NCBI RefSeq assembly: GCF_002105155.1
Contig: NW_019028993.1
Span: 682,001 to 746,000 of the forward strand
Direction of reading: 5' to 3'
Source of the DNA: Lobosporangium transversale
Lineage: Eukaryota; Mortierellomycota; Mortierellomycetes; Mortierellales; Mortierellaceae
Length of the DNA: 64,000 bases
In this document: positions 57,925-64,000 of the stretch, one piece after another
How positions within the stretch are numbered: position 1 is the first letter of the stretch
How the letters are laid out: every line of letters begins with the position of its first letter
Translations under genes and position numbers: made by a program
The notes under the pieces: model-generated
The model's input: only the letters and a program-made list of their open reading frames with translations
What the model was told of the DNA's origin: nothing
Database searches by the model: none

Positions 57925-58740
57925 TTTTTTTTTTTTTTTTTGATAACAAGGACCCACGAGGTCATGTAGGATTTATTTAGATGTTAGCTCTATAAATGGG
58001 TTGCCCCATTACTGGGGTCGCAAATAAAGCGGTATCCAATAATCGACCGAAGCCGCATCGTCATACTGCCACAGTACTACACCCTGTTCATAAACCACGT
58101 CAGCATTGAGTAGACTTCCTTGGTCCCAGAGGACCTGTGGCACGGCTCTACTCCCTACTTGGCCTGTTGTGCGCGAAGGTCATCCTTTAGCCGCTGTCCT
58201 CAATCATCAAAAATTTACAGCTTTCCAGGCGCTCCATAATCGCCAATTCCACCTGTTGCCGGTAGCTTTCCGCCACTCGCCGGTCTGCCTCAGTCCTGAT
58301 CGCCTTCACATCTGCTGTTCGTCGTTGTCCCTGGTGAGAGCCAAAGAATTCACCTCTGCTATGTCTGTGCCTCCCAACACAGTTGCGTCCCCTGGCGCGT
58401 TTGCTCACAGAGGTGATACCATTGTCTCTTTCCCAGTTGACGGTGACTTTGCAGCGTCTGTTCCAGATTTCAGTCCTGCCGAGTTCCTCGATTGACTTGA
58501 CAAAGCGGCAAACAATGTACCTTGAGATCGATGCTGTGGTTTTGAAGATCGTCTTCCATTTTTGTATCAGTTCCTTCGGCACCAAACCGTGGTACAAGTC
58601 TTGGACAGTCCAGTGGGCATCCTCGCCCTCATTCCTCCGTCCCATATCCACATCTTCCTCACCAAACAGAGTGCTTGCATGTCGAATCTCTCTGACGCCT
58701 TGAACATCGCTTCCAAAGAGCCCCAAATCACGTTGTCGGC
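57925..58740 (-). mobile_element. LINE copy 3, 5'-truncated
   Basis: T run 57925-57941, 3' UTR GATAACAAGGACCCACGAGG, and an ORF piece 58753-58187 ending KFLMIEDSG. About 98% like the end of copy 2 (54570-55360) but with the intact C-terminal frame. The match to copy 2 ends at 58740. It is inserted into the upstream part of copy 2. Confidence 0.8.
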
Positions 58741-58773
58741 CCTGACCTGGCACATGTGTGCTTCACTTTTATG

Positions 58774-58853
58774 TGCCTTAACCAGGACTCGAACCCGGCC
58801 CCTGGGCTAGACAGGGGGGGTGCCCTGACGAGTATACTACTCAGCCATTGGGC
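58774..58853 (-). ncRNA. tRNA-like Pol III sequence (pseudo-tRNA or tRNA-derived SINE head)
   Basis: Minus strand has an A-box-like TGGCTGAGTAGTATACTCG and a perfect B box GGTTCGAGTCC with a T-stem (CCGGG/CCTGG), but the acceptor stem pairs poorly and no standard anticodon loop forms. Downstream sequence (58742-58773) may be the SINE body. Confidence 0.45.
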
Positions 58854-58854
58854 A

Positions 58855-58890
58855 GATAAGACGTGAGCTTAAGTTGCCTCGATTAGGACA
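58855..58890 (-). repeat. 36-bp remnant of the solo LTR family
   Basis: ACGTGAGCTTAAGTTGCCTC and GATTAGGACA match the last 36 bp (plus orientation) of the LTRs at 58895-59282 and 60159-60544. It sits within a few bases of the tRNA-like sequence. Confidence 0.75.
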
Positions 58891-58894
58891 CAAT

Positions 58895-59282
58895 TGAAAA
58901 AAATCACTGTCTTAAGAACCGGGGGGTTATACTGAGATGCCCTTAAAAACCGCAACGAGAACGCAAATACATAGAACACACTGAAGTGTTGTACCAAGAT
59001 AAAGGTCTTTATTAGTTTATGATACATATAATACTATACAAGTAACTAGTGCTGAGATGAATGAGGTTGCATACCTGAAGTGTTGTACCAAGATAAAGGT
59101 AAGGACCACTTCAGGGACGGAGAGTCCACTATTTATTATAGCGGGGAGGATCGGGTGGCTGAGCTCACGTCCAGGCAGGACGGGGTGGGTTTGAGGGTAC
59201 CACTATAGGTATACCTCTGGTCCTACCTACCATGACGTCACTTGTTATAGGACGTGAGCTTAAGTTACCTTGATTTAGGACA
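58895..59282 (-). repeat. Solo LTR A, upstream of tRNA-Val
   Basis: 388 bp, about 97% like LTR B. In the minus orientation it starts TGTCCTAAAT and ends TTTTTTTCA, with a TATAATAAATA-like box (about 59130-59145) and an AATAAAG signal. Contains a 26 bp direct duplication (58981-59006 and 59075-59100). Flanks CAAT and AAAT are an imperfect 4 bp duplication. Its end is 17 bp from the tRNA-Val 5' end. No internal region exists nearby, so it is a solo LTR. Confidence 0.75.
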
Positions 59283-59299
59283 AAATTATAAATTGGTTT

Positions 59300-59373
59300 G
59301 TTTGTATGGTGTAGTTGGTTATCACGTCTGTCTAACACACAGACGGTCCTCGGTTCGAGTCCGAGTACAAACA
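59300..59373 (+). tRNA. tRNA-Val (anticodon AAC)
   Basis: 74 nt cloverleaf: acceptor GTTTGTA/TACAAAC with discriminator A, D-arm TGGTGTAGTTGG, anticodon stem TCTGT/ACAGA with loop CTAACAC, T-arm CTCGG/CCGAG around TTCGAGT. TTTT terminator at 59374-59377. No intron. Confidence 0.95.
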
Positions 59374-59412
59374 TTTTCCTCTATGCTCTTTTTGCACAAC
59401 CCATATATCTTA

Positions 59413-60024
59413 GGATTAATCTTTTTGGCAGCCTACTTCTGGGGACTGCCACTTAACTTCGCACTCTTGGGTGGCAGCTGGGCTGCCAAATACATTACTT
59501 TTTCTTTTTTTTTTTTTTTTCTTTTTTTTTTTTTTAATAACAGGGTCATAACATCAGTGGTAAAACAAGCAGCGTTCTGTGGATACATTGCCTTGCACAG
59601 CTAATGCCGCCGGAGGTACTAAGGGCAGCGACGATGACATCTTCACAAAACAGCCTTCAATGTACACGGTTAGGGAATGATTTATTGAAGACGTCTAGGT
59701 AGCAGGTGAGACGCGTTTGCTCCGAGCGAAAACCTCTCATAGGCATTGATCTCCAAATGGCACCTCCAAAACTGTATGAGCGACCTACTTGAAAAAAAAA
59801 AAGTCATTAGTTTTCAATGAGACAAGACAATGTCACTACACATAACCATGACGTAGAAGATGGGAGCTTTATTAATTTAAAGTATGAGCGTTATACACAA
59901 ATACGGTTCTTAGGAATGAAAAAAAAAAAAAAAAAAAAATAGTTAGGGGCCAAATAACGCTGGGTAGGCTGCCAAGTAAACAATGAATGTTATTTGGCAA
60001 CTGGGCTGCCAAATAGATTAATCC
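59413..60024. mobile_element. Candidate element with imperfect terminal inverted repeats, holding a LINE tail
   Basis: The left end GGATTAATCTTTTTGGCAGC (59413-59432) is the near-complement of the right end GGCTGCCAAATAGATTAATCC (60004-60024). Inside is a T run and TAATAACAGGGTCATAAC (59523-59553), like a LINE 3' end in minus orientation. No transposase gene. Confidence 0.45.
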
Positions 60025-60064
60025 ATAGATTAATCCAAAACACTCACTCGTTGAAACAAAATGG

Positions 60065-60147
60065 TGAAGAGAGTGGGATTCGAACCCACGCCTACGAATA
60101 GACCGCGGCCTTAACGCGACGCCTTAGACCAACTCGGCCATCTCTCC
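60065..60147 (-). tRNA. tRNA-Leu (anticodon AAG)
   Basis: 83 nt type II tRNA: acceptor GGAGAGA/TCTCTTC with discriminator A, D-arm TGGCCGAGTTGGTC, anticodon stem TCGCG/CGCGG with loop TTAAGGC, long variable arm TCTATTCGTAGGC, T-arm GTGGG/CCCAC around TTCGAAT. TTTT terminator follows on the minus strand (about 60059-60062). No intron. Confidence 0.95.
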
Positions 60148-60158
60148 AGTGGGTTTGC

Positions 60159-60544
60159 TGAAAAATTCACTATCTTAAGAACCGGGGGGTTATACTGAGA
60201 TGCCCTTAAAAACCGCAGCGAGACGCAAATACATAGAACACACTGAAGTGTTGTACCAAGATAAAGGTCTTTATTAGTTTATGATACATATAATACTATA
60301 CAAGTAACTAGTGCTGAGATGAATGAGGTTGCATACCTGAAGTGTTGTACCAAGATAAAGGTAAGGAACACTTCAGGGACGGAGAGTCCACTATTTATTA
60401 TAGCGGGGAGGATCGGGTGGCTAAGCTCACGTCCAGGCAGGACGGGGTGGATTTGAGGGTACCACTATAGGTATACCTCTGGTCCTACCTACCATGACGT
60501 CACTTGTTATAGGACGTGAGCTTAAGTTGCCTCGATTTAGGACA
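60159..60544 (-). repeat. Solo LTR B, upstream of tRNA-Leu
   Basis: 386 bp, TG...CA ended, flanked by a perfect 4 bp duplication TTGC (60155-60158, 60545-60548). Lies 11 bp upstream of the tRNA-Leu 5' end, in the same orientation as the tRNA. Same family as LTR A. Confidence 0.85.
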
Positions 60545-60654
60545 TTGCTAAGTGCTCTAGCACCTTATAAAAGAAGGAATTAGGTGACGCACGAGCCTTG
60601 ATCAAGGTATCTAAGCCACCAAAGACTCTCATCTGTTTACGCGCTGACGCCTAG

Positions 60655-60772
60655 AGAGATGATATTGGCACTGAAAGAGTAAGAATGGCATTTGGTGTAG
60701 TAGCCCAGACACAAGAGGGTGATTTATACACATCTAAATAAATCCTACATGACCTCGTGGGTCCTTGTTATC

Positions 60773-60804
<32 letters not shown>

Positions 60805-60906
60805 GTGATTTATACACTGCGATATCTGGTAGAGTAGCAGGCAACGCATCCTCGACAAAGGCAGAGCTAGCTGGTTTGTTGGCAGGAATACTTATCAGCC
60901 CACGAA
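60655..60906 (+). pseudogene. LINE RNase H fragment, plus strand, with a nested insertion
   Basis: Encodes DIGTERVRMAFGVVAQTQEG then, after the insertion, DLYTAISGRVAGNASSTKAE and LAGLLAGILISPRN, matching the RNase H start of LINE copy 1. It breaks off at 60906, where unrelated sequence with a GCGCCGAAGGCGC palindrome begins. Confidence 0.8.
60732..60800 (+). mobile_element. 69-bp LINE micro-insertion with A tail and 17-bp target duplication
   Basis: 41 bp of the copy 2/3 LINE 3' end (ATCTAAATAAATCC...CTTGTTATC) plus 28 A. Flanked by GAGGGTGATTTATACAC at 60715-60731 and 60801-60817. Removing insert and one repeat restores the RNase H frame. Confidence 0.93.
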
Positions 60907-62127
60907 ACAAAGCGCCGAAGGCGCTTTCTCCAACCACTAGGCTCTTTCCCAACCCAGACTGAGAAAATATCGCTTTGATGAAGCACATAAGGCAGAAAAT
61001 GACACCTCACATGTCACTATGAAGCATTAGGATTACCTTACAGGTCCTTTTCATGAAAGTACTCCGAGGTCACTCTAACCATTATTGGGAAGATAGGCGG
61101 CACTGTAAGTCAAAGATAGGAGCATGATATTGCCTGAGGAGTGGTTCAATGTTTTATTTTCAAGAGAGGGCTCTACATCGAAGGTGACGACTTCTAATGA
61201 AACAAGAGCACGGCATGGATCTAGACTTGATGGCATAAGAAGGAAACTGGATCTACAATGGAAGGCTAAGGAGTTTGAAACTAACTTTCTCGAGCTCAAA
61301 GTCGAACATTATACCATAATTACAGGCTGAAATACAATATAGGAAAAACCTCCGCGTCATGATGCTGCATTTAAAGGCATCCAAAACTGAAGCAAGAGAC
61401 GATACAGGGGCAGGCGAGGCAACTCCTTAGGCAGCTAGTAATAGCTGATGTAGTCTAGGGGCTCGATATGGCTCCGAGTGGCAAGCAGAGCCCTGAAGGA
61501 GTCATATGAAAGGCTAGCTCCGGACGAGTTATTTCGCTGTCGCAAGAAAATTTAATCGTCCTAAAAACCCGTTTAAATTATTACTCTGGGGACTATCATG
61601 GGTATTGCTATTGGGATTATTTGATTTGTAACTGTCAATTGAGGAAGGACAACAAAGAGGGGTTATGGATTGAAGATGAAGAAATTGGCCTAGCAAAGGA
61701 TTGCGAAAATTCGTTTAGAGCAATTAAAGAGCCTTTCGTAGTGTAGTCAAGGTTTACTAGCGACGCGTTATTTCGGTTAGTAGTTAGTGAACCGCCGGTT
61801 GAAATAAATGAAATTACGGCTTGGTACATTGGTGTGAACCACTGACATCCCTTTTTTTTCAGCGACGATGTGCAAAAGCAGGGTCGCCACTGGCCTACGT
61901 GACAGGCTGACCGAGCTCTCTTGGGCAAATGAAACAAAGGCAGGCTTTTTCACTTTTTTTTTTTTTTTTTTTTTTTTGTAGTATTATTATATTACTAAAA
62001 TAAGGTATACAGTCCTCGTCAGAAAGTCGTTGACAAATATACTTTCAAGATTTTTAAATCAGATAGAGTTTCCTCCATTCCAGACAATCAGCCACCAAAT
62101 CACGACTTTCTGGCAGGAACTCGATAT
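60907..62127. other. Unassigned region between the LINE fragment and the chromate transporter
   Basis: Scattered open pieces (plus 61124-61330, LDGIRRKLDLQWKAKEFETNF; minus 61635-61937) without a recognised family. T run at 61955-61978. Probably old transposon or gene remains. Confidence 0.35.
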
Positions 62128-63795
62128 TCAAAAACGACTTGTTTCTACAGCGTATTCTATTGCACCCATACCTCCGCCCAAAATAATGACAATTGGTGCA
62201 GGGATATCCAAATATCCCGAGGCTACAAAAGCTGCACTGGCAATCACAACATGGTAGCCACTGTCTCCACCCAACAGATTCGTCTGGATCCACAGCAGCC
62301 ATGTTGCGGAAAACACCAATCCTAGCGCACAGGCGTTAACACCTCTGAACACCATTTTGACCGAGGGATGCTCGCGAACAGATTGCCAGAATGGAATGAT
62401 TGCGTTCTTGAGGATAAGGCCAGGAAAGAAAATAGCCAAATAGCCTAGAATTGCTCCTGGGATACCACTCCGACCAGCATTGACCATGGCAACTGCGCCC
62501 AAAAAGCATGCAAAATTAAAATTAGGCCCTGGCATTGACTGAATAAGAGCGAGTCCCACAAGAAATTGTTGATCCGTCATCCAGCCAGGGTCAACCATGT
62601 ATGTTCTTAACAAAGGGATGATGACTGGGCCGCCACCGAAAATGATGGAGCCCGTAAAATAGAATGTTGCGACTAACGGACCATACTCTGCAGTTTGAGA
62701 GATAGGCACGAGGGCGCGGACGAGGATTGCAGCGATAAGGAGGGCCAAAAACACCAAAAAGAAGAAGAAGCCTAGTTTTTTCGAATATGAGAAGGCCTTT
62801 CGTGTGGTGTCGTGCTGCTAGAGAAATGGGCGAAGCACGAGTGTTAAGGTTTGTTTAAAAGTCATATTTTTTTTCTTTTAAGAAAATAGAGTATACCTTG
62901 ATGTCATCTAAATATTCTTCTGTTTTAGAGGCCCCTATCTTTTCTCGACTCCTAATTGAACCTTTGATGCTGGCGGGTTTTTGTACACTGACTTCAGATT
63001 GCACCAACTCAACATCGCGAGGTTCACCGCAGCCATCTGTAGTTTCAGAATTAGATGGCACCTTTGCGGTCTCCCCTTTCTCCACATCTTTGTCTACGGT
63101 TAGTAGCTCCTTTCCCTTGGGCTTGGTTTTCTGTGCTTTCCGCTGGCTACCAAACGGTGCCAAGAACGCATCAAAGATATAGCTGACAACGCCGCCGGCA
63201 ATCATCACGACAGGCAACAGCCATGGTGCAGTATAAAGAGCTGTAACGCCGCCTGCTACCAATGCCAAAACCCTAGTCAATTTATCCGTGGCTAGCGTTG
63301 TCGACATTCTGTACGCAGCAAGCCCAACTAATCCCAGTGCAGCGGAGGCAAGCCCCTGCTCCAGCCGCGTTGCCCATAAAGGGATTTCCCCTTTAATACT
63401 ACCGATTAAAGTTCCTACGACAGTCATTACAATGGCTCCTGGAATACTATAAAAAAATAAAGATAGTTAAATTCGGTTTAAGGGGCATGTCTGGAAACCT
63501 AAAGACAGCTGTGATTGTACCTCCAAAGAAGAAAGGCTACAATGGAGCAAAGAAAGCCAGATCGGACAAGTGCCAGGCTATAGGCTAATTCTGTGCTTGC
63601 TGGCCCAGGTAGGGCCTGACAAATAGCGAAAAGCTCTGTAAATTGCTCGCTGCTAATCCATTGGCGCTTGACAACGATATCATCATAAAGGATGGCGATA
63701 TGGGCTGCGGGGCCTCCGAAAGTCGTGTAACCAAGCTTGAAATAAGTTTGGATTGTTTCAGTGAGGCGATCCCTTAATGGAGGAAAAGATGCCAT
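62128..63795 (-). CDS. Chromate transporter, CHR family, three exons
   Basis: Membrane protein expected to export chromate (and possibly sulfate) across the plasma membrane. Exons 63795-63521, 63446-62897 and 62817-62128 give 504 residues in consistent phase. Two homologous halves: the N half has the signature YTTFGGPAAHIAIL, ALPGPAST and LLWSIPGAI (formed across intron 1); the C half has IIFGGGPVIIPLL, SMPGPNFN and FFPGLIL. Each half has several hydrophobic segments. A hydrophilic linker of about 90 residues (KPKGKELLTVDKDVEKGE...) lies between, as in fungal two-domain CHR proteins. The start MASFPPLRDRL follows a GAGA-rich leader. Appears intact. Confidence 0.93.
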
Positions 63796-64000
63796 GAGTA
63801 AAGAGAAATGAGCTGGCGGGACCGCAGCAATAGAGAGAGAAAGAGAGAAAGAGAGAGAGAGAGGGAAAGGAGAGAGAATGAACTTGGTGGGAGAGAGATG
63901 AGCGATTCAAGAGGACAATGGAGTCAACATGGAGTGCGAGAATAAAATGTTTAAATAACATTTTCAGGCAAACAAACTTTCCGTGTTTTTCAGATGCAAC
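63796..64000 (-). promoter_or_regulatory. Upstream region of the chromate transporter
   Basis: A GAGAGA/GAAAGA tract at 63831-63873 (a CT-tract in the sense strand) directly precedes the start codon, like the leaders of several other genes here. Confidence 0.4.

Noticed and set aside
58741-58753. Possible target-site duplication CCTGAC for LINE copy 3
   Set aside because: The left match (57913-57918) is not adjacent to the T tail and only 6 bp agree.
60734-60988. P-loop-like SQSGLGKS in a minus-strand ORF, briefly considered as a helicase fragment (Helitron)
   Set aside because: The frame runs through a LINE RNase H fragment, an A tail and a short palindrome; no second helicase motif.

Overview
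The window looks like nuclear DNA of an early-diverging filamentous fungus, most likely Mucoromycota; the genus cannot be fixed from sequence alone. Supporting signs are short GT-AG introns in nearly every host gene, an AT-rich background full of 20-33 nt poly(A)/poly(T) runs, a Cdc3-class septin, a fungal-length CHR chromate transporter, paired Crz1-like C2H2 regulators, and a mobile-element set (Crypton recombinases with a GCR1_C tail, a chromodomain Ty3/gypsy element, a Tad-like LINE with RNase H, Tc1/mariner).

Layout. 1-6.8 kb: two related Crypton-type tyrosine recombinase genes head to tail, the first cut by the window edge. 7-9 kb: sparse, with a decayed Crinkler-like fragment. 9-17.8 kb: a tandem pair of Ty3/gypsy chromoviruses on the minus strand sharing one LTR. 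The right copy is nearly complete, has a canonical -1 frameshift heptamer between gag and pol, and carries an antisense ORF between pol and the 3' LTR. The left copy is deleted, truncated and interrupted by a TA-flanked MITE. 18.4-18.8 kb: a 332 bp near-perfect palindrome. 19.4-28.8 kb: five small related minus-strand ORFs that I do not recognise, spaced about 2 kb apart. 31.5-37 kb: two C2H2 transcription factor genes. 40.8-42.9 kb: a four-exon glutamine synthetase-like gene. 44.4-47.1 kb: a septin gene. 47.5-58.7 kb: nested LINE copies with an apparently intact Tc1 element inside. 58.7-60.9 kb: tRNA-Val and tRNA-Leu genes, each with a solo LTR just upstream, and a LINE fragment with a textbook nested micro-insertion. 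62.1-63.8 kb: a three-exon chromate transporter.

The host genes (septin, glutamine synthetase-like, chromate transporter, two zinc-finger regulators) show no operon-like link; they are ordinary housekeeping or accessory genes between transposon nests. The best candidates for undescribed biology are the small-gene cluster at 19.6-28.8 kb, LTR insertion beside Pol III genes at 58.8-60.6 kb, and the antisense ORF of the chromovirus.
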